64,000 nt of DNA from Collinsella aerofaciens (GCF_015558785.1 NZ_JADMOP010000003.1:62001-126000), one strand, 5' to 3'; counted from the first letter of the stretch, positions 9,601-16,701 are shown. Translations and numbers: made by a program. The notes: a model not told the origin generated them from the sequence alone.

Positions 9601-9947
9601 TCGAGCGGCGTAGTAACCGTCACGGTTGAATTAGACGTCGAGGACATGGCCGAAAGCGTGGTCAGAAAATCCGACTCTTCGTTTTCCTCAGTTGCCTCGA
9701 CCGTCTTGTCGGTCCAGATTCGGCCGATGTTTTGAGTCGTTACTTTATTACCGTTGTGACCGGCCGCCCAGATTTCCCAGCGTCCGCTGGTGTCGGGATC
9801 GACGACGACCTTTCCGCTCATTGTCGGTCCGTCCATTCCGGTACTGGACCTGGCGTTGGCCTCGGGCAGCATGGCAAATGCTGCAGCCGGCAACACCAGC
9901 ACTACGGTCAGCATCACCGCCAAGAGACCCCTCGTGTACTTACTCAT
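3645..9947 (-). CDS. Giant LPxTG-anchored adhesin: vWA domain plus ten pilin-type isopeptide domains
   Basis: A 2100-residue wall-anchored surface protein. It has a signal peptide (about 1-32), a von Willebrand A domain whose MIDAS motif DASGS is at 122-126, and roughly ten consecutive domains of the streptococcal pilin isopeptide-linkage type. Each begins with a K-x-L-x-GR motif and ends with FKNTY- or FTNTY-like sequence. The sorting signal is LPTTG at 2068-2072, a hydrophobic helix and a GIRKR tail. Domains 3 and 8 are close copies, and domain 8 carries an extra acidic Glu/Asp/Ala-rich insert near 1692-1740. A GGGAG Shine-Dalgarno precedes the ATG by 5 bases. No sortase or second pilin gene is adjacent. 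Likely role is adhesion or a pilus tip (inference). Confidence 0.9.
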   Translation of the reverse strand: MSKYTRGLLAVMLTVVLVLPAAAFAMLPEANARSSTGMDGPTMSGKVVVDPDTSGRWEIWAAGHNGNKVTTQNIGRIWTDKTVEATEENEESDFLTTLSAMSSTSNSTVTVTTPLDIVMVLDASGSMDDPMGGGDRTKRIDALKNAANSFIDTIAKQNESIEGVDRQHRVAIVKFAGEKSNNIGNDTYGRWYNYNYTQVMKGLTDCSGGNVTILQNTIKRIQPSGATHADYGLELARDIPSGRAGAKKVVVFFTDGTPTSDNTFDSGVANKAVTAAKNMKDSKATVYTIGIFDGADPSAGIQDSGKSQKENKFMQAVSSNYPNATAWNAHGARAENSDYYKSATNAEELKKVFDDISQAITSEAPYPTEIDKGYDATKSGYITFTDELGDFMQVDSFTEVVINGTPFTNPSKTFNKETKTDTYEFDGKAKDLLITVQRAGDDNPQKGDVVTVSIPASLIPLSHFKTVDGKLSVDSAQPIRVKYTSSVKSTALDNLFMPEKVTGFKDYIENNTTVANGAKTVNFYANKWSGGALGNTVATFEPADTNRYYYFQKQTPIYTDEECKQPAKNSLADTGTYYYKDEFEEQGENSEAKSATAVIEFIGGDAAKFDGAIVPDENGNLVFTVGTARLAFIDELHTTKDNVGGNNTETAKDVLNPKWNNTSAKATATHVNSYLGNNGKISFAYNMTPATVETKASFSLTKVLEGRAWTKEDTFEFGLTSENGAPMPAATTAATTKKNLDDKGKAVIDFGTIKYTEPGTYVYRVSEKNAGTTVDGIAYSKNVAEITVTVTPNKKGELSAAVKVTWSEADETEFKNVYTAEPVESSVTDKIDVTKSLTGRDLTAGEFSFELREIVDKEFKPVETVKNDANGNVTFSPIKYTEIGQHTYTLHEVKGNAGGITYDDTVYTIVTTISDNGKGQLVATHELKDAKDVKSIEFKNAYTTNAAEASLAGIKNLQVANGLTPADIAGKFTFTVTGEEGAPMPANASVTNDAKGKVDFGKITFTLDDLNKALGEKPEKREHTFTYTVTESGKVAGVTNDAKPPRTVSFTVTDDGEGKLSVSHKPDGDVAFTFTNTYSATPVETSVTDQITATKVLTGRELAADEFSFELVEGEGKDAKVVATGKNAADGKITMSPVKYTKPGKHIYTLRELKGNAGGITYSDAEYTIETTIADKGDGTLEAKHVLKDATAATFKNTYSVTPYDAELDFDLSKAIDGRDWTDSDEFSFTITAAEGTPLPDPATVTVNKHDAKDGIAAVKFGKIRYTAAGTYTYEIRENAGNAAGMAYDGHVATAEVTVTEDGEGKLTANVTKKENGRFTNTYRTELNYTAAGGLKLSKSLSGRPMTEGQFTFTVTPADEASANALGLLPGANNFKSPATAEATVGLIDILAGHEVKFTQADAGKTFTYTVAEKNDGQPGYTYDDAVRTVTIAIADDTAGTLTATTTVSGGPGGTHETVHKSGENKVEKALVPFHNSYSATTNTPGGTAAQVVATKTLTGRPMADGEFWFGIAYQGELVAYENLKPNIGGHVSFDTLHYDTKMLANLEAAGLAYRTDKDGKLAWTINYTAYEDLFGLPNGVSATTWSFGFKVIVVDNGDGTLTATVDYGGVEPLFENVYGADAVDAALAGTKKLQAAEGLTPADITGKFTFTVTADEAGAPMPERTTATNDAAGNVDFGKIHFTLEDLNRAMGVTDDATDKAEADEADEAEADEAEAEEADAGADADTDESNDESEPAAPTAPRSHTFTYTVTESGGAPGVTNDANATRKVSYTVTDDGVGHLSVMHEGDDGAAFTFTNAYSVTPTDSSVTDQVKTVKRLTGRDLAAGEFTFELLEDDVVVANGTNDANGTVTLSPIRYEAPGTHTYTLREACPNALGLYKGVTYDGTTYTVVTTVSDNGDGTLTATHKLEGTTESAGFTNKYHAMPTQVSIGAIKVLEGRELKKDEFSFKLVGEDIESTVTNDADGKINFDKFEYDEPGTHAYTISEVKGDEVGMTYDKSVFTVTVNVVDDGEGNLKANVAFTKGDKSVEGIVFNNTYKKPETPVPTPDPGTPKTVTNIVKTVKGFLPTTGDQQTAALLMAFVIAMAGVGALVWGIRKR

Positions 9948-10100
9948 CGCGTCTCCCTTCTCGCAGGCTCAGACCTTGCATCAGCCTAAAGTTACGAAAT
10001 GAGACACAATTAGGGCAGGTGACACACGTTCCAGATTCATTTTTAGGCGTGAGACAAATGTCTCACCAAAGTTGAGACACGAGCGTTTTCGCAGGAAAAC
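9948..10100 (-). promoter_or_regulatory. Adhesin upstream region with repeated TGAGACA operator-like sites
   Basis: GTGAGACA (10049-10056) and TGTCTCAC (10059-10066) form an 8-2-8 inverted repeat. Further TGAGACA half-sites lie at 10000-10006 and 10073-10079, giving four half-sites in 80 bases upstream of the adhesin start. This looks like a binding site for a dimeric regulator. No convincing -10/-35 pair was identified. Confidence 0.5.
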
Positions 10101-10120
10101 GGTTGCGACTCAAGATCGAC

Positions 10121-10160
10121 GGGACAAAAGGGCCCGTTTTCCTCCATCCTTGGGGGATCA
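10121..10160 (-). repeat. GGGGACGG-AGGAAAAC repeat, diverged copy 2
   Basis: On the minus strand this reads GATCCCCCAAGGATGGAGG followed by AAAACGGGCCC, related to the copy at 3290-3329. It lies beside element C, as copy 1 lies beside elements A and B, so both flanks of the adhesin carry the same two-part arrangement. Confidence 0.6.
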
Positions 10161-10188
10161 AGGGCTGGTACTGATATGGCGCCATTTC

Positions 10189-10340
10189 AAGACCATGCCG
10201 GATTACGGGGCTAAAGTCGGAGTCCTCATCCATACCCCCTATTTTTGAAAAATGGCAGGCCATCTACCTGCGGTTTTGTTTTTGTGGTTTTCCGTATGGT
10301 CGGAGGTTCGCCATCCAGCCCCGTAAACCGGCATAGTTTT
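10189..10340. repeat. Long inverted repeat C upstream of the adhesin
   Basis: Arms 10189-10212 and 10317-10340 pair over 24 bases with three mismatches. The right arm contains GTAAACCGGCATAGTTTT, identical to the right arm of element A (3233-3250). The left side, GCCATTTCAAGACCATGCCG, matches GCCATTTCAAAACTATGCCG at 3091-3110 in the same orientation. The tip carries a decayed form of the element B hairpin. Confidence 0.8.
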
Positions 10341-10372
10341 GTTTGCGGCGGCCCAATCGCGCGTTCACGCGC

Positions 10373-10406
10373 GGGGCCGGCGGGGCATTTTTGCCCCACC
10401 GGCCCC
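10373..10406 (-). terminator. Terminator-like hairpin after the hydrogenase operon
   Basis: GGGGCCGGCGGGGC (10373-10386) pairs with GCCCCACCGGCCCC (10393-10406), one mismatch, 11 bases past the stop of the last hydrogenase gene. The loop is ATTTTT. No T tract follows on the minus strand. Confidence 0.5.
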
Positions 10407-10416
10407 TATTCCAGCG

Positions 10417-10758
10417 CTATTCCGGCTTGGTTTCTACTGTGGGAGTCTTGTCCGCTGCGACTGGGGTGCGGGCGGTGTCCATAGTCAGGCAGCGCTTGGG
10501 GCAGCTCTCGATGCACTCGCCGCACACCACGCAAGCATACGGGTCAATCGACCACGTTCCGCCCTTGCGATCGACCGCGAGCGCGCCCGCCGGGCAGCGA
10601 CGTGCGCACATGCCGCAGCAAATGCACACGTCCATGTCGTTGACGATATGCCCGCGCAAGCGCTCGGGCGCCGTCAGCTTCTCCTGCGGATAGCAAACCG
10701 TGACCGGCTGCTTGACCATAGAACCCAAGGCCGTCTTGGCAAATGTCAGTAAACTCAT
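10417..10758 (-). CDS. Ech-type hydrogenase polyferredoxin subunit (EchF-like)
   Basis: A 113-residue subunit with two [4Fe-4S] binding motifs: CICCGMCARRCPAGA, and CVVCGECIESCPKRC about 25 residues later. It would carry electrons between ferredoxin and the small subunit of a membrane-bound group-4 hydrogenase. The ATG at 10758 is 7 bases after the large-subunit stop; a longer reading would overlap that gene, so the shorter start was chosen. It is the last gene of the operon, the same position as echF in the known echABCDEF order. Confidence 0.85.
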   Translation of the reverse strand: MSLLTFAKTALGSMVKQPVTVCYPQEKLTAPERLRGHIVNDMDVCICCGMCARRCPAGALAVDRKGGTWSIDPYACVVCGECIESCPKRCLTMDTARTPVAADKTPTVETKPE

Positions 10759-10765
10759 GCCGCGC

Positions 10766-11854
10766 CTACCTTTCCGTGCAGCTAATGCAGGGATCAATGG
10801 TCAGGATAATCATGGGCACGTTGGCAAGGAGCACGCCCTGCAGCGCATGCGTCAGACCCGCCAGATTTTGCGACGTCGGCGTGCGCACGCGGAAACGGTC
10901 CAGATTCTTGGTGCCGTTGCCGCGCACATAGTAATACGCCTCGCCGCGCGGTTGCTCAATCACAACCTCGCCGCGCGCGCCGTCGGCCGGCGTAAGCTTG
11001 GTGCGCCCGCCGATGCCGTCGTGCGGAATCTTGCACACAAGCTCCTTGATGATGTCCATGGCCTGCGTGACCTCGGCACAACGCACCTGGCAGCGGGCAT
11101 AGCAGTCGCCGTCGGTGGCAACGATCGGCTCAAACGCAGCCAGATCCGCATAGGCGCCGTCACCGAACATGCGCACGTCGTAGTCCACGCCCGAGGCGCG
11201 ACCGAACGGGCCGACCATCGAAAGCTCCAGCGCGTCCTTCTTGCTGATCACGCCCACGCCGTGCAGGCGCTCGCCGCAGCTATTGTCGTCCAAAAACGTA
11301 TGCACCAGGGCCTCGTAGTCGGGACGCATGGCGTCAAGCGTCTGGACAATGCCCACCAGCTCGGAGTCCTCAATGTCGTGTTTAAGGCCGCCGATCTCGT
11401 TGATCGACAGAATCACGCGACCGCCGCACGTACTCTCAAAGATCTTGAGAATCTGCTCGCGCAGGGTCCACGACCGATAGAACAGCGCCTCAAAGCCAAA
11501 GGCGTCGGCGAGCAGGCCCAGCCACAGCAGGTGCGAGTGAATGCGCGAAAGCTCGTGCAAAATGGTACGGATATACTGCACGCGGCCAGGCACCTCGATG
11601 TCGAGCATGCGCTCGCAGGCGCTGGCATAGCCGCAGCTGTGGCCCACGGCGCAGATGCCGCAGATGCGCTCGGCGATGTAGCCAAACTGGTGCATGTCGC
11701 GCTTTTCGGTGAGCTTCTCGAGTCCGCGGTGCACAAAGCCGATCTGCGGAATTGCCTCGAGAACGCGGTCGTCCTCAATCACCAGGTCCAGATGAAGCGG
11801 CTCGGGCAGCACCGGGTGCTGCGGGCCAAACGGAATAACGGAGCGATGCGCCAT
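10766..11854 (-). CDS. [NiFe]-hydrogenase large subunit, group 4 (EchE-like)
   Basis: A 362-residue catalytic subunit. Both nickel-binding pairs are present: RICGIC at 63-68 (Cys65, Cys68, with His72 after it) and DPCISCTER at the C terminus (Cys356, Cys359). This separates a true hydrogenase from NuoD of complex I, which lacks these cysteines. The protein ends three residues after Cys359, so there is no long C-terminal extension to be cleaved by a maturation protease, as is usual for Ech-type enzymes. It lies between the 30-kDa-like subunit and the polyferredoxin. Predicted role: H2 evolution from reduced ferredoxin coupled to ion pumping. Confidence 0.9.
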   Translation of the reverse strand: MAHRSVIPFGPQHPVLPEPLHLDLVIEDDRVLEAIPQIGFVHRGLEKLTEKRDMHQFGYIAERICGICAVGHSCGYASACERMLDIEVPGRVQYIRTILHELSRIHSHLLWLGLLADAFGFEALFYRSWTLREQILKIFESTCGGRVILSINEIGGLKHDIEDSELVGIVQTLDAMRPDYEALVHTFLDDNSCGERLHGVGVISKKDALELSMVGPFGRASGVDYDVRMFGDGAYADLAAFEPIVATDGDCYARCQVRCAEVTQAMDIIKELVCKIPHDGIGGRTKLTPADGARGEVVIEQPRGEAYYYVRGNGTKNLDRFRVRTPTSQNLAGLTHALQGVLLANVPMIILTIDPCISCTER

Positions 11855-11859
11855 GGACC

Positions 11860-12576
11860 TTACGCCTCCTTTTTCTGCTTGTCGCGGGCGGCCTTGGCGG
11901 CAAGCGCCGCGCGGACCTTGGCCGCTTTCTCGGGATCCATGGCGGCGAGCTTTGCCTCCATCTCGGCGGCCTTGAGCGCAGCCTTTGCAGCGACCTCATC
12001 GTGCTGAGCATCGGAGCCGGCAGCCGCAGCGGGCTGAGCAGCGGCGCCCGCGGCATCGTCGGCGCCCGCGGCGGGCTCCCCTGCAGCAGCCGCAGCCGCA
12101 GCGGCCTTCTCGGCCGCGGCCTTGCGCGCCTTGGCCTCGGCAGCGGCGCGGACCCTCATGGCCTTCTCGCGCGCAGTCTTCACCTCGGGCGTGATGACGC
12201 TCATGGGCTCGGCAGTCGAAACCTGGTAGAAAAAGCCCTTAAAGTCGATCTGCATGTCGGTGATGGCAAGGCCAAACAGGTCGTGGGCCTCATTTTCAAA
12301 CGGGAACACCGCGGGGTAATACGAGCTGATGGACGGAATCTCCTGGTACTGGTCGATACCCTCAACCACCAGGTTCTCGATCGCATAGCTGCCGTCCTGC
12401 GCAATCTGCTCCTGAGCAGCACGAACGTTGATAAACGTATAGACCAAGCGATACGAGCCGTCGTCGACGTTGCGTTCAGCGTGCATTTGCACAAAGCGCG
12501 CGCCGACGCCCTTAAGCGCCTGGACATGCGACAGGAGCTCCTCGATCCCGACGGTGGTATAGATAGCCTTTTGCAT
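11860..12576 (-). CDS. Hydrogenase/NuoC-like 30-kDa subunit with a long Ala/Lys tail (EchD-like)
   Basis: A 238-residue protein. Residues 1-130 resemble the NuoC/EchD fold, including YPAVFPFENEAHDLFGL, the family's conserved E-x-E-x-H-D-x-FG signature. From about residue 135 to the end the sequence is an Ala/Lys/Glu-rich, low-complexity segment absent from ordinary EchD proteins. It could be a coiled coil or disordered tether. The ATG overlaps the stop of the small subunit (TAATG). Confidence 0.85.
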   Translation of the reverse strand: MQKAIYTTVGIEELLSHVQALKGVGARFVQMHAERNVDDGSYRLVYTFINVRAAQEQIAQDGSYAIENLVVEGIDQYQEIPSISSYYPAVFPFENEAHDLFGLAITDMQIDFKGFFYQVSTAEPMSVITPEVKTAREKAMRVRAAAEAKARKAAAEKAAAAAAAAGEPAAGADDAAGAAAQPAAAAGSDAQHDEVAAKAALKAAEMEAKLAAMDPEKAAKVRAALAAKAARDKQKKEA

Positions 12577-13130
12577 TACTCGGCCTCCTTTGCAGCGGCG
12601 GTCGCGTCGCCGGCCTCCGCAGCAGCCACAAACCCGTCCTCGCCCAGCTCAACGCCGCCGTCCCAAGTAGCGGCACCGCCCACGGTAAGCGGGTCGCCGC
12701 CGGCGCGCATCACGGCCTCCTTCTGGTCCAGGATGCCGCACGCCTCCACGATGGCATCGATCACCGTCTCGGGGCGAATGGCGCACCCGGGCGCGTACAC
12801 GTCCACGGGAATTGCGCGGTCCACGCCGCCGATCACGTTATAGGCATCGCGGAACACGCCGCCCGAACACGCGCAGATGCCGCACGCCACCACGCACTTG
12901 GGCTCGAGCATCTGGTTGTAGATCTGGCGCACGACAGGCAGGTTCTGGGCATTGACCGACCCCGTCACCAAAAAGATATCCGCATGCTTGGGGTTGCCGG
13001 TGTTGACCACGCCAAAGCGCTCCGCATCGAACAGCGGCGTGAGCGCGGCCAGCACCTCGATATCGCATCCGTTGCAGCTCGAACCGTCGTAATGAATAAC
13101 CCACGGCGAGCGCGACATTTTATGATCCAT
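12576..13130 (-). CDS. [NiFe]-hydrogenase small subunit, NuoB family (EchC-like)
   Basis: A 184-residue subunit that should hold the proximal [4Fe-4S] cluster. Cysteines lie at 19 and 22 (SSCNGCD), at 83, 86 and 88 (VACGICACSGG) and at 116 (APGCAI), matching the NuoB/EchC spacing. The last 50 residues are Ala-rich and probably flexible. It is placed between the fused membrane subunit and EchD, in standard ech order. Confidence 0.88.
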   Translation of the reverse strand: MDHKMSRSPWVIHYDGSSCNGCDIEVLAALTPLFDAERFGVVNTGNPKHADIFLVTGSVNAQNLPVVRQIYNQMLEPKCVVACGICACSGGVFRDAYNVIGGVDRAIPVDVYAPGCAIRPETVIDAIVEACGILDQKEAVMRAGGDPLTVGGAATWDGGVELGEDGFVAAAEAGDATAAAKEAE

Positions 13131-13142
13131 GGATGCCGCCTC

Positions 13143-16025
13143 CTAAATAAATACGTCGACGAGGATGGGCATAAGGTTGAGCAGGCCAAACACCAGCGCC
13201 ACGCCCCATCCGAGCCTAAAGCAGCTGCGCCAGGTGCTGCGTGCGAAGGTGTTGTCGATCAGGACCTCGACAAAATACGTCGCGACCATCACGACCAGGG
13301 CAACCACCCAGCTCACCGGGTTGTCCCAGACAAAGAACATGCCCACCCACATCAAAAACAGTACGGTCTCGCACCAGTGCATAAGGGTCATCTTGGCCAG
13401 CGTGCCGCCGCTCATCTCAGTGGCGACGCCCTGGACGATCTCCTGATGCGCATGATGCGAGTACGAAAGGTCAAACGGCGACTTGCGCAGCTTGATGGTA
13501 AGCACCGCGAGCAACGCGAGAAAAATGGGTGCGCTGTACACGATGATGGGGGCCGACTGCCCCGTCACGGCGATGGAATCGAAGCTGTCGGTGGCAAGGT
13601 ACAGGCCCACGCTCATCAGCAGAACAGCGGGCTCGTAACTCATAACCTGCAGCAACTCACGGTCGGCGCCGACCTGGGCAAACGGGCTTTGCGTCGAGGC
13701 GGACGCCAGCACCACAAAGATCGCGGCGAGGGTCACCATAAACGCACACAGCAGCGTGTTGGAGCCCGACACAAAGATGCCGCCGCCCACCACGGTAAAG
13801 ATGAGCGCACACGCCATATAGGTATCGTCCATGGTGTTTACGCTGGCAGGGGCTTTGCGCAGCAGCTTGGCAACGTCGTAGAAGGGCTGCAGCAGACGCG
13901 GACCCACACGGCCCTGCATGCGGGCGGACAGCTTGCGGTCAACGCCGTCGATCAGGCCGCCCACAAGTGGCGCTAGCAGGGCAAACACCACGGTACCAAT
14001 AAAGATGCCCACGACACCCGAGCCTTCGAAATACTTGCCACGCAGCACCGAGGGCGCGCTCATGGCAAGCCGCTCGGGTCCAATCCATGCGCAGCACAGC
14101 AGCGCAAACAAGATAATGCTGCAGCACACGACGCTGCCCGCGGGGCCGATACGCTTCTCGCCAAGGGCGTCCTCCGAGTACCAATTGCGCTTTTCGGCCT
14201 TCACCTCGTGTCCCATCGAGCCGCGGAAATGGCGATATTTGTCGGTTCCCACGCCCGAAAGATATACGTTTACGTGCGGTTTGTTGCTCACGCGGAATGA
14301 AGTCAGCAGCACCACGGCGATAAACGCCACGATAACCACCATCAGATACATGGCGTCCTTGCCGATAACGTACGGCACGCGACCAAACACCATGGCCAAG
14401 TAAGGCGACACCAGACCGCTCGAGATAACCGGGAACGCCACGCAGCACAGAATCAGCAGCGCGGCGATGGTGTTGAGGGCCATCCATTCGGTCTTATGGA
14501 CATTGACCTCAACGTTTTGAGCCGTGGGGTCGACGCCCGAAAGCTTGGCAAGCCACTTGCCCCAGAAGTAAAACGTCGCGGCCGAGCCAAAGGCCAGCAC
14601 CATGATCATGAGCACGTTGCCGGTCTGGGCAAACGCCACCAGGGCGCCCCACTTGGACACGAGCATGCCAAACGGCGCCACAAACATGCCCATGATGCCC
14701 AGCATCATCAGGCGCGTCAGGTGCGGCATGCGGCTGAACATACCATCCATGTCCTCGATATCGCGGCTGCCGATATGATGCTCGGCCGTGCCCACGCACA
14801 GGAACAGCAGCGACTTAGCCACCGTGTGAAACAGGATTAGGAAGATGGCGGCCCATACGGCCTCGGGCGCGCCGACACCCAAGCAGGCGCTGATAAGGCC
14901 CAAGTTGGAAATGGTGGAGTACGCGAGCACACGTTTGGCGTTGCTCTGCGAGATGGCCATGAGGGCAGCGAGCAAAAACGTGATGGCACCCACACTCGTA
15001 ACCATAAAGCCGGTCACGGGATAGATGGCATAGAGCGGGCTCAGCTTGACCATTAAGAACACGCCAGCTTTGACCATGGTTGACGAGTGCAGCAGGGCGC
15101 TCGTGGGCGTGGGGGCAACCATGGCGCCCAACAGCCAAGTGTGGAACGGCATCTGTGCGGCCTTGGTGAGTGCGGCGAGCGACAGCAGGATGACCGGCAT
15201 CACCAGTAGCGCGGATTGCACGGTTCCGGCGCCGGAAAGCTCGATCATGCCCGAGATGGTCAACGGCATACCGTTAACGCGCAGGAACATGAGTCCGGCC
15301 AAAAACGCGATGCCGCCCAGCATGTTAAGGATGATCTGGGTGAAGGCGTTCTTGATGGCCTCGGGCGTGCGCGTGTAGCCAATCATGAGGAACGAGCACA
15401 CGGTGGTGATTTCCCAACCGCAGAACAGCCACTCCAGGTTGTCGCTCGTCACGATGACGAACATGGCTGAGAGGAACAGGAACATAAGCGCCAGGAACTG
15501 CGGGCGACGGTCGGGCGCGGTCTGCCCGCGCAGCGCGGCCTCGTGCTCGTCGTGGGCCTGGAAGTCCTTCATGTAGCCCAGGGCATACACGCAGATTAGG
15601 CTGCCGACGATACCGACGGCGAGGACCATGATCACACTCATGTAGTCCAGGTAGAGCGGCGTCGCCGTGACGGCTTCGGCCGCGGGCAGCGTCATGGCTG
15701 CAAAGGCGAGCGAGCCCACCAGCTGGACTATGCCGAGCACCGTGGTGAGCGCGTTCCTATATTTGTACGCGTTGTACAGGATGACGGCGCACAGAATTAC
15801 GTCGATGACGGAGCTGATGATCGAGAGCACATGCGAGGTGCCGGGGGCAACCTCAAAGCTCTGCGGACCCGTGCCAAAAAACATGACGGCGACTACAACT
15901 GTCACCGCCATAATAATGCCGGAGCCTATGAGCCCCACCGCATCGCGGGCACGGTCACCGCGCGCAAGCAGCATGCCCAGCGCCGGTACCAGCGGAAACA
16001 GGGTAAGGAAATACAGTAGCGTCAT
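13143..16025 (-). CDS. Fused EchA-EchB: antiporter-like subunit joined to the NuoH-like membrane subunit
   Basis: A 960-residue polytopic membrane protein. Residues 1 to about 640 are a Mrp/NuoL-type antiporter subunit with about 14 or more helices, including AALTKAAQMPFHTWL and ALLHSSTMVKAGVFL, which hold the ion-path lysines. From about residue 665 it is NuoH/EchB, with ARMQGRVGPR near 695 and RKSPFDLSYSHHAHQE later. In the known Ech operons these are two proteins; here one uninterrupted frame covers both. The join is a cytoplasmic-looking charged stretch followed by membrane segments. It heads the operon, 12 bases before echC. The ion pumped (H+ or Na+) cannot be told. Confidence 0.88.
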   Translation of the reverse strand: MTLLYFLTLFPLVPALGMLLARGDRARDAVGLIGSGIIMAVTVVVAVMFFGTGPQSFEVAPGTSHVLSIISSVIDVILCAVILYNAYKYRNALTTVLGIVQLVGSLAFAAMTLPAAEAVTATPLYLDYMSVIMVLAVGIVGSLICVYALGYMKDFQAHDEHEAALRGQTAPDRRPQFLALMFLFLSAMFVIVTSDNLEWLFCGWEITTVCSFLMIGYTRTPEAIKNAFTQIILNMLGGIAFLAGLMFLRVNGMPLTISGMIELSGAGTVQSALLVMPVILLSLAALTKAAQMPFHTWLLGAMVAPTPTSALLHSSTMVKAGVFLMVKLSPLYAIYPVTGFMVTSVGAITFLLAALMAISQSNAKRVLAYSTISNLGLISACLGVGAPEAVWAAIFLILFHTVAKSLLFLCVGTAEHHIGSRDIEDMDGMFSRMPHLTRLMMLGIMGMFVAPFGMLVSKWGALVAFAQTGNVLMIMVLAFGSAATFYFWGKWLAKLSGVDPTAQNVEVNVHKTEWMALNTIAALLILCCVAFPVISSGLVSPYLAMVFGRVPYVIGKDAMYLMVVIVAFIAVVLLTSFRVSNKPHVNVYLSGVGTDKYRHFRGSMGHEVKAEKRNWYSEDALGEKRIGPAGSVVCCSIILFALLCCAWIGPERLAMSAPSVLRGKYFEGSGVVGIFIGTVVFALLAPLVGGLIDGVDRKLSARMQGRVGPRLLQPFYDVAKLLRKAPASVNTMDDTYMACALIFTVVGGGIFVSGSNTLLCAFMVTLAAIFVVLASASTQSPFAQVGADRELLQVMSYEPAVLLMSVGLYLATDSFDSIAVTGQSAPIIVYSAPIFLALLAVLTIKLRKSPFDLSYSHHAHQEIVQGVATEMSGGTLAKMTLMHWCETVLFLMWVGMFFVWDNPVSWVVALVVMVATYFVEVLIDNTFARSTWRSCFRLGWGVALVFGLLNLMPILVDVFI

Positions 16026-16274
16026 ACCATCACTCCCCCATGCAAAAACGCTGCAATTGTTTAACGTTATAGCTCAATTGAGGAGTAGCGGCGGCAGATT
16101 TTCGGCCAACTGGGGAGTTTTAGGCGTACGGGGTAAGGAGTCTGTCCGCACTGGAGTAGAGGGTGACGTTTCCTTACCGCAGCGACGGGCGCGCGGCCCA
16201 CTGTGTGCGGTTTATTGGCCACGTTGAAGGATGCCCCGATAGGCTCGCGGCGGTTCGAAAAGTTGGCGCGGCAA

Positions 16275-16298
16275 GAAAAATGCGCCTCGTGGGCGCAC
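16275..16298 (-). terminator. Rho-independent terminator of the orphan HTH gene
   Basis: On the minus strand TGCGCC-CACGA-GGCGCA is followed by TTTTTC, a few bases after the HTH stop at 16306. Confidence 0.75.
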
Positions 16299-16305
16299 CC
16301 TCTTG

Positions 16306-16701
16306 CTACTCTGCCTGCTTAACGCGCGGCTTGCGACCCCGCGGCTTATCGACCAGTGCGGACTCACCGCCATCGCGGTACAGGCGGCACCAGGCCTTAA
16401 CCGAAGACTCGCTTGGAATCTTATACTTGATCATGGCTTCGCGAACCGTCAGACCGTTTTCCAGACGGTCCTTAACCACGGCGAGCTTTACGTCGTACGA
16501 ATAGGTGTGATGGCGAGCGCCCGCATTGAGCACGGCGTCGGCACCGCCCACGGCATATGCGCGGGCCCACTGACGAGCCGTGGCCTGGGGAATGCCAAGC
16601 TTTGCGGCGAGGGCGCGGTGACCGACCCCCTCTTGGAGGATCTCGACGGCGCGCTGCCTAACCTCGGGCGCATGCGTGCGAGTCCTAGTTGCTTCCGACA
16701 T
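16306..16701 (-). CDS. Orphan helix-turn-helix protein resembling IS3/IS150 OrfA
   Basis: A 131-residue basic protein with two helix-turn-helix units: ALAAKLGIPQATARQWARAY (about 30-50) and VREAMIKYKIPSESSVKAW (about 85-103). It ends in a basic PRGRKPRVKQ tail. This is the layout of the DNA-binding OrfA of IS3-family elements (LZ/HTH type), but no OrfB integrase or terminal inverted repeat is nearby. It may be a domesticated transposase fragment acting as a DNA-binding protein. A GTG nine bases upstream is an alternative start. It has its own terminator and an AT-rich upstream region. Confidence 0.7.
   Translation of the reverse strand: MSEATRTRTHAPEVRQRAVEILQEGVGHRALAAKLGIPQATARQWARAYAVGGADAVLNAGARHHTYSYDVKLAVVKDRLENGLTVREAMIKYKIPSESSVKAWCRLYRDGGESALVDKPRGRKPRVKQAE

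Noticed and set aside
3558-9629. Long open frames on the plus strand opposite the adhesin
   Set aside because: They mirror the minus-strand coding frame of a high-GC repetitive gene and encode no recognisable domain; the minus strand has signal peptide, vWA and LPTTG.
10417-16025. Complex I (nuo) operon
   Set aside because: The large subunit keeps both nickel-binding cysteine pairs, so this is a hydrogenase, not NADH:quinone oxidoreductase.
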